Shown piece after piece: positions 1-10,315 of a DNA stretch of 45,395 nucleotides. Both the position numbers and the translations under genes were made by a program. Origin of the DNA: Mesotaenium endlicherianum (lineage: Eukaryota; Streptophyta; Zygnematophyceae; Zygnematales; Mesotaeniaceae); NCBI GenBank assembly GCA_009602735.1, contig WELA01013825.1, forward strand, positions 4,690 to 50,084, in the 5' to 3' direction. The first letter of the stretch is position 1; each line of letters opens with the position of its first letter. The notes under the pieces were generated by a model that did no database searches, was not told where the DNA came from, and saw only the letters and a list, made by a program, of their open reading frames with translations.

Positions 1-14
1 CCCCCAAAACAAAC

Positions 15-70
15 CTATCTCCACCTCCTCTTGGTCGTTGAGCCTTATGGAGAGGATGTTGCCCCTCGGC
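15..70 (-). CDS. possible internal exon of an unidentified minus-strand gene running off the left edge
   Basis: Read on the minus strand, a 56-nt open segment is bounded by a possible acceptor (AG at 72-71) and a possible donor (GT at 14-13). In one frame it gives the protein-like string PRGNILSIRLNDQEEVEIG. The adjacent simple repeat at 118-143 is AC on the plus strand, so GT on the minus strand, as in the sense strand of the recognised genes nearby. No family is recognised and such short segments occur by chance. Confidence 0.2.
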
Positions 71-578
71 CTGATCGCGCGCCGCACCACGAGACACGAC
101 ATTGACGCGAGCGTGGGCATGCACACACAAACACACACACATATGGGCATGCACTCTGCTGCAAGATATCCTACAGCTCTACCAAGTTTCTGCTCCTCTG
201 CCCCCTTGCCGCTCCCTGCACGGCTGAAGAATGGCTGCCCCGCTGGACTCCCGTGCATGGTTGCATGCAGGCAGTGGCAGAACACGAAGCCTCTGGGGTG
301 CGGTGGTCTTTGTAGCTGCCGCATCAAGCGAGCAGCACCCAAGGTCTGGGCCAGGCAGGGAAGGGGCAGCCGCGGCTTGCAGCTAGCGGCCAGCAGCTCT
401 GCTGCCGACGGAGTTACGTTCAGCAGTTGTGCCTCGTACATGAAACATCCCATTCCTCAGCAGAGGCAGAGTCTGCGGCGCATGGTGTCTCCCTCTCACT
501 CTTCTCTGCGCCCCTCTGTGTGTGTTTGTGTGTTTTTGCGTGTGTTGGTTTCTGCCTGCCTGCTTGCGTGCCCCCCAG

Positions 579-1775
579 GTGAAGTGCAACGTGACGGGCA
601 CCCCGGGCCCCGCGCAGACGTTCAACATTCTGCGCCAGAATTACACGGCCGGCTACTTTCAGGTCTGCTCTCACACTAGACCCGATTTGCCCCTCCCCCC
701 CTCTTTCCCCCCTCGCCCCCTCTCCCCCTCCAGATAGGCAGGCATGCCATGCTGGGGCACGGGGGCTGGGCCATCTTCAAAGACCTCTCAGGATAAGTTC
801 AAAGTACTGTGCGGGCTTCTTTTTCTCTCTCCCTCCCTCTCGCCTCCCTCTCTCTGGCATTCAAGCGCGGAGGAGAAGAGGAGGAGCCTGTGGCAGACGT
901 GGCTTGCGGGACAGGTGTGCGCCCTCTTCTTGCCTTGTTCCCTTTGCTTGTTGCCGTACAACGCGGAGTGAGACGGCTCTTGTGGGGTCCGGTGACGTGC
1001 GAGTGAAAGAGGCGCGAGCCTTCCATTATCCTTCCCCTGTGTGCTGCGTGTGTCACCTCTCCCTTGTGGCTGCAGTTCCGGACGCAAAGCGCAAACCTGT
1101 GGAGCTTGGCGAGTGGCAGAAGCCAACTTATTGTCGCCAATCGGCAAGTGCCAGCTGGCAAGGTACGGTCGGCTTCTCACCCCCCCCCCCCAAAAAGAAA
1201 GGATAACGCCTCCCGCTTTCCCTCCCCGCCCTGTCTCTCGCACTTGCACATTCAGAAGCAAGTTACTGATTGCGTCTCGTATGTGGCTGACGTCGCGCGA
1301 ATGTGTGCTCTGACTGCAACAAGGGCAGCATCTTTTCCGGGTGGATATGTTACGCCGCTGCCGCTGCCGCTGCCGCTGCCGCTGCCGCTGCCGCTGCCGC
1401 TGCTGGATGATGATGATGATGATGATGATGATTCCAGGGGGCAGTTTTGACGGCGCGAGGGGGTGTGCGTGGGCGTGTGGCAGGGCCAGGAGAACTTCCA
1501 CGTGTACTTCAGCCCCTCCGATCCGGCCGTGGTGGCCATCAGGGCGCCCAACCAGAGGTTTCTGCGCGCCGGGCGCGACGGCCAGCTGGTGGCGGACGTG
1601 CCGCCCGGCAGAATCAACCTGAAGAGCTCCGCGAAGTGGGGCGAGGCCGCCTTCCGCATCGCTGACGTGAGCCAGCTTGCTCCCCCCCCGCAGACGCGCG
1701 CTCCCTCACACGCGCACGCACACCTGCATGCGTGCCCGCACGCTCTCCAGATGCATATGTCGTCTCCTCCTCCTC

Positions 1776-1806
<31 letters not shown>

Positions 1807-4082
1807 CGCCGTGGATCCTCGAGGGATGGGTCTATGCTTGTGGGGGGGGCAGGTGTGAGACTGACGGCCCTCAGAACTTCTGCTGCTTGTCGCCTCTGGT
1901 TCCCTCTGTGTGTGAGTGCGCGCGCGCGCGCGCGTGTGTGTGTGCATGTGTGTGTGTAAGTATGTGCCGTGCGCACGGCCCGGCGCTGCTTGCTTTTTGA
2001 GTTGTCCTCTGCGGGTGGTGATTCCCGTGTTTGATGTGGCGACATGAGCGTGCATCGGTGCCTGCGTGTGTGTGCCTGCATGCGCGCGTGCGCGTGCGTG
2101 CGTGCCTTGTGACATTTGCGCTGCATGTGATGTGGTCCATTAGTGTGGCAGCAATCCCGTGTGTGCCCCCCGCAAAGTGTACTTGCACGGCTGAAGACTG
2201 ACGTCGCAAGAGGAGGCGGAGGGGGTCCTCGACCTCCTGTCTCTGGCTGTGGGGTGTGGGATGGCGGGGCACGCGCGCAGACGCACGCCATCAACGGCGA
2301 GTGGCAGCTGGCGCAGCAGCTGGGCAAGCGTGCGACGAGCGCCATGCAGGCGCGCGCACGCTCCTTCCTCACGGAGGCGGACTTTGCGTATTTCCGCGCG
2401 CAACGCATTAACACCATTCGCATCCCCGTGGGGTACTGGGTGGCGCTGGGCGCTCGCGCGCCGGACCCGTTCCCAAAAAATGACGCGCTGGCGCTCGACT
2501 GGGCCTTCCAGATGGGCGCCAAGTACGGCGTGCGCATCTTCGTGGGCATCCATGCGGCGCCCGCCTCGCAGAACGGGTGGGACCACAGCGCGACGCGCGA
2601 CGGCTTCCCGCTGTGGGGCTCCAACGCCACCAACGTGCAGACGCTCGTGGACGCCGTCGCCTGGCTGGCGCAGCGCTACGGCGCCAGCAGCGCATTTATG
2701 GGCATCGGGCTCATGAACGAGCCCGTTGTCAGCGACACCATGCCGCTCGCAGTGCTCGCCGACTACTACACTAAGGTGAGTGCGCCCCACGTGTGCGTGC
2801 GCGTGTGCGCATGTGCTTGTGCTTGTGTGTGTGTATCGAGTGCGAGTGCGTGCAAGTGCGTGTTTGTGTTCTGTTTTTGGTACGTGCACGAAGTACACTC
2901 ACGCTGACAGACACCCTGCAAAGCCCCTTTGGCTGCCCTGAGATTGCTCTCTCTGATTCTCTTCTGATATTCACGAAGGCCAGCAGGCTCGTTAACAGCT
3001 CACTTCCAGTGCTCCCCTTGAACTCTCCCTTTGGCCTATTTCGAGAGTCCTAGTTCTTCAATTTCAAGTGGAGGTCTTGCGCTCAGAGGTGTTTGTATGA
3101 GACAAAGACAGGTTCCAAACTGAATATCTCTTACCAGACTGTGCTTACTATTGCCTGTCTGCAAGGTTCATTCTACCCAGTCTGATCAGTGAACCCAGTC
3201 GCAGGCGAGACAACTCCTCCTCACCGTGCGCGCCCGTGCATGCTTGTGCGCATGCACAAGCATGCACGTGTGTACGTGCGTGTGCATGCATGTGCAGTGA
3301 AATGTTCATGCAAGCTTGCGTCAGCGCTGTGCCTTCACGCTGACGACGCCTGCGTGCATGCATGGTGCGTGCGTGCGTGCGTGCGGAGGGCGTGCAGGCA
3401 TACACGGCGGTGAGGCAGTACTCCAAGTGCGGCTTCCTGTCCATCATGAACCGCATCGGCAGCACGCCCTGGGAGGTGATGTCGCTGATGCGCGACCCCT
3501 TCTACACCAACACGGTGCTGGAGGTGCACTGGTACAGCGTCTTCAACTCCGCCCTGTACACCAAGCAGCCCGCGGCGGAGATTGCGTTCCTCAAGAAGGA
3601 GCTGGTCGACTGGATTGACCAGATGCAGTCGTCCACTGTTGCCGGGGTAAGCGCGCTCGCACGACAACGTAGAGAGCCCGCCCGCCCAGTTGCCCACCTG
3701 TCTGCCTGCCCGCCCGCCCGCCCACCTGCCCGCCCGTCCCGCCTGCCTGCCCGCCCACATGCCCGCTTGCCCGTCTGTTTGTCTGCTCCCCCGCCTGTTT
3801 CCGTGCCTGCCTGACCGCCTGCAGATCAGATCCAGGACGTCGATCTGACCTCGTTTGGCCCTGTGTGTGCGCGCTGGCGGTGGCCCTCAGGAGAGCCGGC
3901 CGGTGCTGGTGGGGGAGTTCTGCAACTCGATGGCGACGGGAGCGCAGAGCCCCACGCCGGCGGAGGTCGTGCAGTTTGCGCAGACCCAGCTGCAGTCGCT
4001 GGCCCGCGCAGAGGCCGGCTGGTTCTTCTGGTCCTTCAAGAACCTCCAGAACGGTGGGAGCCTGCTCCGGGGGCTTACTTAA
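579..4082 (+). CDS. GH5 glucan exo-1,3-beta-glucosidase with N-terminal fascin-like domain (5' end incomplete)
   Basis: Predicted secreted or wall-acting glycosidase that removes glucose from beta-1,3-glucan. Supported exons, all phase 0: 579-662, 1076-1162, 1484-1666, 2281-2775, 3398-3646, 3891-4082 (stop TAA 4080-4082); together 429 aa. Exons 2-3 match the beta-trefoil (fascin-like) module that precedes the catalytic domain in plant exo-glucanases (motif IRAPNQRFLRAG). The catalytic domain starts with INGEW and has NTIRIPVGYW, the acid/base Glu in GLMNEP (codon 2719-2721), the HWY motif, the nucleophile Glu in LVGEFC (codon 3915-3917) and GWFFWSFKN near the end. The first exon (VKCNVTGTPGPAQTF) is the least certain. 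A start codon, a signal peptide and the GGWLV(V/L)E-type motif usual at the N-terminus were not found, so further exons lie between 664 and 1075 or left of 579. The C-terminal LQNGGSLLRGLT is shorter than usual, and one more exon is possible. The family call is firm; the gene ends are not. Confidence 0.85.
1354..1432 (+). repeat. compound microsatellite in GH5 intron: (GCCGCT)n then (GAT)9
   Basis: About eight copies of a GCCGCT hexamer run directly into nine GAT triplets. The repeat lies in the intron between the 1076-1162 and 1484-1666 exons. It stays open in several frames and gives false poly-amino-acid ORFs on both strands. Confidence 0.9.
1764..1806 (+). repeat. triplet microsatellite (TCC)n(TGC)n in GH5 intron
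   Basis: A run of TCC triplets changes into about nine TGC triplets in the intron after the 1484-1666 exon. A CG/GT dinucleotide tract follows at about 1917-1956. Both are non-coding in the gene model. Confidence 0.85.
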
Positions 4083-5591
4083 GGGGTGAAGCACAAGGCT
4101 GGCTCAGCTTAGAGTGCTCTGTTCTCTCTTCCGGCCGGGCCATTTTTCTGTCCTCCTGTATCAATGCCAGCGCGTGCATGCATATTGGGTTTCCCTAGCT
4201 CTGGCGTGTGGGCATGTTGTAACGTGATATCTTTCCCCGCCTCCTCCATGATGCCTTGGGCTTAGGTGTATTGTGTTCGAAATGTGGCGTGATGTAATTG
4301 GGTAGGGAAAGCAGTGTTTTGATGCTACCATTTGTCACGCATGCAGGGTATGAAGGATGGAACTGGGTCAAGAGCGCTAATTTGGGGTGGCTTCCCCAGA
4401 AGAAAGGTGGGGGATGGTGGTGACAACTGTCTTCACGAATAGACGGATTGTGTAATTTGTATCAGTTGTGTTGATAAATATTTATTGTAGTTGTAGATCT
4501 ATTTATCCTTATTGCCCCCATTCTTGGCTCACAAGGCTGCTAGCCTTGATTGGAGCGTCAGTGTTGTCACTATTTGGGCTGCCATAGCACATTCAGCTTA
4601 GCAGCTTTGGGTTTCTTTATGAAAACTTAAGCGGTAGGGACCAACAATAGCGTGGTTTAAGTATAATATGTAGTAGGATGCGAGGCATATTTTGGTCTAG
4701 GGTGTATGCTCTTTGAACTTTGTGCTATATTTGAGACGTAGTTCGTTGACTTGATATTGCCTCTTAATCCATAGATGTCTATAAAGGGCACATCTCATAC
4801 GCTTCTATAGCTTATGGAAGCTGAGATGTATGTAAAGTGAGGTGAATTGGAGGTGAACACGACGCTGGAAGCGCTTGTTGGCCCCGTTGTAATCCAAGCT
4901 ACACCAAGGTTCCTTGTGATCCTGGAGCACAAACTGTCTAGTTAGTGGAAGAGTAGCTCGGACAACTTATGTTTTTTTTTAAGCACTTGAACTGCTTGAT
5001 ACCACTGGAAAAACTCTAGACCACTCCACACCACTTCAAGCCAGTCAAAAGCAGAACTCGTCGACGTTGTACCAACGTTGATTCAACCTTGACATTGACG
5101 GGCCTTTTCGTAAACGTGGAGAGCGTGAGGTATCGAGTCAACTAGAGTCAACGACACTAGGAGTCGAGCGAGCGCATCGCCTTCGTGGTCTGGATTTGGC
5201 GAACACGAGCCCTCCCCTGGACAAGGCCACTAGGTGGCAAGAGCTGCAGGGAATCGGTCCGAATTAAGCGCCTTCTGATGCGTGCACATGCACCGAGAGT
5301 TGTCCGAAGTCAGCTCATAAACGAAGTAAATAGGCGCTAAAACAGCTTACCCATGCAGCCGAGCCAGTGCTAATACGAGTTGGAAGCAACTGTGCTAAGG
5401 GACACAGATGGACAGAGTAGAGCATTATCTGTCTGTTTGAGAAACGAACACGGAATCGCCACTGCGAGGCCTGCAGTGGACAGCGAGCAGCTGCTTGCGT
5501 GGTTTAAGTCCTGACAAGGACAGCTTCCACTGGGAGCTCTCCCCCGAGTGACGGTGCCTAGCTTTTCTTCCAAGAATCTGTACAATAAACA
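4083..5591. other. intergenic: GH5 3' region and ELO upstream region
   Basis: No coding potential seen. A TGTAA poly(A)-type signal at 4218-4222 lies 136 nt after the GH5 stop. The composition drops sharply in GC compared with the GH5 exons. An imperfect hairpin lies at 4791-4828. The last 500 bases presumably hold the ELO promoter, but no convincing TATA box was seen. Confidence 0.6.
4218..4222 (+). terminator. TGTAA poly(A) signal after GH5 gene
   Basis: TGTAA is the known chlorophyte polyadenylation signal. It lies 136 nt downstream of the GH5 stop codon. Assignment rests on motif and distance only. Confidence 0.45.
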
Positions 5592-8500
5592 ATGTCCATG
5601 GGATTCTCTGTGCCAGGGGTTCCTGACGATAACGAATGGCTGCAGTGGCCTGCATACGAACCTGTGGTGAAGAACTTTACTTGGAAGTACGGAAAGACGC
5701 CTGGCTCCACTTACTTTTTTGTGGCATCATCTGTAGTGGGATACTTAGCTGTCGTGTATGGCACCAGGAGCCTCATGCAGTACAGGCAGAAGGGCTTCTG
5801 GCTGGGCCCCTTACCCGCCATTCACAACCTCATTCTCTGCATCGGCTCTCTTGCGATGTTTCTGGGAGCTGCTCAAGCCTCGTACGTTGATGCCCACGAG
5901 ACCCAGTGGCTATGGGGAGCAGAGGTGAGCTGCAGCAGCAGGGACCTCCTCCCCGGGCTCTCCGCATAGGGCAAGGCTATGATGAGGTCGTGCTTGTGGT
6001 ACAATAACAAGTTCACACTTCATCAGATATTTATACATGCCCATGACGGGGACAAGTTGAGGTTTGACGCTTACAACTCATAGGATCTGATGCATAATTG
6101 CCACGCGCCATCTCTGCAGCGAGAGCCTGGCTTTGCCCGGCTTATTCTGCATCCCGCATGATGCTTTCTGTGTCCCCTCGTCCGTTGAGCGAAAACCAGA
6201 AGCAATAAGGACGGGAGGAGCACTCTCTGGTGTTGTCCTTGCTTATCTTCCCTCTCGCCTCTTGCGGCCGCCTGTCGCGAAAGGGTATGTGTATTGCACC
6301 CTCGTAAACGCCAGGTGTGATCTTCCACCAGAGCTGCCGTCACATCCACAACGAGCAGTGAGACTCGAGCACCATTTCTGGGGCTGGTGTCCTGGAAGGG
6401 AAGCTGGGCATGTGGAGAACAGGGGACGAGGAAGGCAGGGCAGAAGGTCCAGGGTAGAGCTTTTGTGGTCTAGGGGGGGAAGTCGCAAGTGATGGCGAGG
6501 ACGAGCGCAGTAGCGGTTGAGGGGAAGGCCGGGGCGGTAATAATAAAGTTTGGAGAGGCTGTATTCTAAGGCTGTATGAATCTGAGCGTGTGGATACGAC
6601 TCATCCTGGCGGCGTGCCACGTGTTGCGTTGTGCCGTTCCATGCCGTGTGAGTTGTTGCAGGGCAAGTACAGGTGGCTGTTCTGCCTGCCCCTCAACACG
6701 CGGGCGCAGGGGCGCGTGTTCTTCTGGTCGTACGTGTACTACCTGAGCAAGTTCTACGAGCTGCTGGACACGCTGCTGCTGGTGCTCAAGAAGAAGCCGC
6801 TCTCCGTGCTGCACGTGTACCACCACGCGCTCGTCATCGTCATGTGCTACCTCTGGCTCCAGGTCAGCCAGCCAGCCAATCCCCTTCACGCAGCCCCCCC
6901 CCCCCCCCNTACCCTCCCTCAATCCCTCCCTCTCTCCCTTTCACCCCCCCCCCCCTCTCTCTCTCTTCCTCTCTCCCCCTTTCCCTTCCCTCCCCGCCTC
7001 TCCTCCTCGCCAGCGCCTGCCTGTCTGCTAGCCTGCCCTAGTGTTGCCCCAGCTCTGGCCCCTCCCTGGGCGGAAATCGAGGGTTGGGGTGTAGGCCTTT
7101 TGGTTTGGGGTTTAACGTCGACGGAAGGAGCTTGTTTCTACCTGGCCTTGTTATTCCATTTACCCATGCATATGCATGCAGGCATTGGGCACACGGAAGG
7201 GTTCCTGCACAAACTGCTTTGCAAGTGGAGAGGGAGGCAACTCAGACCCAGACCCGTGCACACAGAGTGTAGCGCCGGCACAGGGCAGAGGCGGTCCTGC
7301 GGTGCGCAGCAGAGTGCTGGGAGGGGAGCTCGTTAGGCCCGCACTGCACGGTGCCCTGGCGTCAATCGGCCGTCTCTCTGAGGCGGGAGGATTAGATGCG
7401 CGTGCACCCAAGCGTGGGGGCCGTAAGCGCTCTGCAAGTATAGGGCGCCAATGTCCCCCCTGAAATCGCTACTCCAGGTTTATTATTGGGAGAGTTCTCT
7501 CTTTGTGTGTGTGCTTGTACACGTGCGTGTGTGCGTGGGTGCCTGGGTCTGTCTGTGTGTGTGTGCGTGTGCCTGCGTGCTCGCTGGACGTCTGCTGTTG
7601 TCGTTGTCATCGTTGTTTTCGGTTGTGGTGGTGCTATGGAGGGTGCTGCAGGAGAGGCAGTCGCTGCAGACGATAGGTTTGCTGACTAACACGGGGATCC
7701 ACGTTGTCATGTACTTCTACTACTTCATGCACAGGTACTTCCCCCCCTTCCCCCCCTTCCCCCCCTTCCCCCTCCCCTCTTCCCCCTTACGACTCAACTT
7801 GTTCCGCATTCATGGGGAGGCTATCAATGCACGCAAATTACCACGCCTGCAACGAGAAAGCAAGTGCAGAATGTGCCTGATGGTGTCAGCATGCCCAGCT
7901 TGCGTATGTTGAGTTTTGCAGACGAGGTGCAGTTGCCGATACTCACAGCCCTCAACCTTCTTCCCTGCAGTAGGAGCAGTAAAGAGCCTGCATGTCATTG
8001 CGGCAGCTTGCATGTGGCGCTTATGTGTGTGTGTGTGTGTGTGTGTGTGTAGTATTGGGCGCCCCCCGCCCTGGCGCAAGTTTGTGACCAACAGCCAAAT
8101 CATCCAGGTGGGTCGCGGAAGAGTCGGGCCACTGCCCCTTCGTCTTTCATTCTCCCTGGCCCTCTGAGCATCAAACACATTACTGCTTGCCTCAATGGTT
8201 CAGATGCCTGAAATTGCAGTACTCTGACGTTCTCACACACCAATCCACCAGAAACCGGCCAAGCCCTTGTGTCGAGAAAGCTCCAAAGCGATGCTGCCTG
8301 GCGTCAGAGTGGTGACCACTCCTCTGCTTCAAGAGTTGCGATCATCTCATAGAGGTCCGTGTCTGATGCTGGTGTATGTCACCTGGATTCTGACAAACTC
8401 GAGACTGGGCGAGAGGTTGTGCGCGGGTTTGTCGTGTTGAGCAGTTTCTGTTCAGCTTCCTGGCCTCCTTGCCCATGCTCCGCTGGCACTTCCAGGGCCC

Positions 8501-8648
8501 AGGCTGCTCGGGCTTCAACGCGTGGCTTTTCAACGTCGGTTTCAACCTCTCCCTACTGCTGCTCTTCTTGAACTTCCACCGCAAGCAGTACGGGGCTGGA
8601 AAGCCTGCAGTGGCTGGTGGGTCAAGTAGGCGGTCTAAGCGAGACTGA
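5592..8648 (+). CDS. ELO/SUR4-type very-long-chain fatty acid elongase (3-ketoacyl-CoA synthase)
   Basis: Membrane enzyme of the ER that condenses malonyl-CoA with a long-chain acyl-CoA, the first step of fatty-acid elongation. Five exons join in frame: 5592-5924, 6662-6862, 7652-7734, 8053-8107, 8445-8648 (stop TGA), giving 291 aa, normal for the family. Start ATG at 5592. The family signature is complete: GRVFFWSYVYYLSKFYELLDT, then the histidine box HVYHH (residues 162-166), QSLQTIGLLTNTGIHVVMY, and RPPPWRKFVTNSQIIQ. Several hydrophobic segments fit a polytopic membrane protein. The C-terminus is Lys/Arg-rich (SSRRSKRD), compatible with ER retention. The sequence resembles the algal/plant HOS3-like ELO group; substrate chain length cannot be told. 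The fourth exon is preceded by a (TG)n tract that directly abuts the AG (see findings). An N and a poly-C run lie in intron 2. Confidence 0.93.
6909..6909. other. ambiguous base N in a poly-C tract (ELO intron 2)
   Basis: A single N interrupts a long C homopolymer just after the donor of ELO exon 2. It marks an assembly or sequencing uncertainty in repeat length and does not touch coding sequence. Confidence 0.9.
8023..8050 (+). repeat. (TG)14 microsatellite forming the 3' end of ELO intron 3
   Basis: Fourteen TG units run without interruption up to the AG acceptor (8051-8052) of the fourth ELO exon, taking the place of a polypyrimidine tract. The exon phase (AG|T giving Ser) supports this acceptor. 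Confidence 0.85.
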
Positions 8649-9557
8649 AACTGCTGCTGCTGCTGCTCTGCTTGGCCAATCCGGACCCTCCCATATTCTC
8701 ATATAAAATGTTTTAATAATGCATCACTTAATACCGCTAATGTCAAGAGTGTAGTGCCCCAAGAAAGAGTGCTTGTCTTCTATATAGGTATTTAAAGGCC
8801 TGAGGTGTAACCTGTGTAAAAGTACATCGATTATACCTTAAAAATTACTTCCTCCGACAACTTTCAAGTTGACATACATCATTGCCTGCATCATGAATAA
8901 AGGCAGCAATTTCAGAATGTGAGCATGGTGCAGTTACAGCGAACAGTAAATGCAACCCAAAATATATGACGCAGTTTTATAAAAAATGTATGCAATGCCT
9001 CCTGCTTACGTGCTGCCCGAAGGGTTGAGAAAACCCCAACAGCAAGCAAGCTGCAGCACTGCAGAATGTAATGATGCTCTAAGAGAGCGTGGTAACTATA
9101 TACCTCATCTGTCTATTGCAACATATTACCTATAAAGGCCAGTATGATTTTAACAGGAAAACTCCCAACTAAGATACCACCCTCCCCAAACCAATACCTC
9201 TGTATATTTCAAACAAGCTACCATGCACGATAAGTCTTTACATGCTGCATGCAATTACTCAAAAAGATCAATTGCAGGAAGTCTACAGTGCCCTACCTCA
9301 CCAATTGGTGTCTCTCTCTTAAGAATGAATTATGTACATAGGCCAGAACTGGTCTATTTATATACAAATGACCTCTGATGCATTGCCCCTATACGACCTC
9401 CACATGGCTAATACATTGTTTGCCCGAGGAACCTCCCAAATTGTCGACCAATTCCCCGGCCTGCAGCAGCACCAGCTTCCCCTTCCAAGCTTGCGGCGAA
9501 GGCTGCCCCGCAGTAGCAGCCAGAAGACTGCCACGCACTTTCTAGAGGTGCTGATTG
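8649..9557. other. convergent intergenic region between ELO and NYC1
   Basis: Both genes end here. TGTAA signals at 8806-8810 and 8814-8818 lie about 160 nt after the ELO stop. On the minus strand a TGTAA occurs at 9242-9238, about 315 nt after the NYC1 stop. AT-rich and without supported genes. Confidence 0.6.
8806..8818 (+). terminator. two TGTAA poly(A)-type signals after ELO
   Basis: Two TGTAA pentamers three bases apart lie about 158 nt downstream of the ELO stop, at the distance usual for chlorophyte 3' ends. Confidence 0.45.
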
Positions 9558-10267
9558 TCAGAAGCCAGGTGGCGAGTTGCTGTTGGCCGCAACCAGAATG
9601 ATGTAAGCGCAGATAACGGACGATGAGACCAGCGAAAACCACATGCTGCCGGGCAGTTCCATGGCCGCCGAGATGGGCGACTGCTGCCGTCCTTCGGCCC
9701 AAATGCGGAGCCTGTCAGCCTCCGCCGCATAAACAGCTCTTCCCTGCAGCGCGCGCGCACTCACAGAAGCAATTGCAAAAACAAGAAATTAATCAACACG
9801 CCAGAATAATGGTCAGCATATTTCTCTTCTTCTCAAGGTGGACATTCAAAAAGCAGGGATTCGTATGATGCTGGAAAACGTGTGGGGCTAGGGTGGAAAA
9901 ATTCCTCCCCACAGCGAGGTCACGAGTGCGCAACAGTTACACGAGCTAGACACTTTCTGGTGGTTGCACTACACCTAGCTGAGGACACTCATACCAAGAG
10001 GTAAAATCAGCGGGGGTGGAGCAGCGCAATAGCAACAGCCTGACTGCATGTGCTCAGCAACAGGGGGCGTAAGAATCAGTATTCTAGAGCTTTGCCAGAA
10101 CAACAGCCAGTGACGCACAGTGAAGCACAGGGACGTCCATCGGGTAAAAGAGAGCCCTGAGAGAACAAAAAACGAAAAAGAAAACACACGACACACACCC
10201 CATACACATACACGCGCGCATGCACGGCCACACTCACACGGGACGCACGCACACACACACCCCCCCA

Positions 10268-10315
<48 letters not shown>

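Noticed and set aside
734..917. Two further small GH5 exons (IGRHAMLGHGGWAIF near 734; RRSLWQTWLAGQ ending near 916)
   Set aside because: The first runs into a stop without a GT donor. The second has phase-compatible ends, but its residues do not clearly match the family. Kept out of the model.
788..2633. Long minus-strand open frames (237, 287 and 339 aa) over the GH5 gene
   Set aside because: They translate repeat tracts (poly-Gln, poly-Ser/Gly, His-Thr) and antisense exon sequence; the plus-strand exons are recognised GH5 parts.
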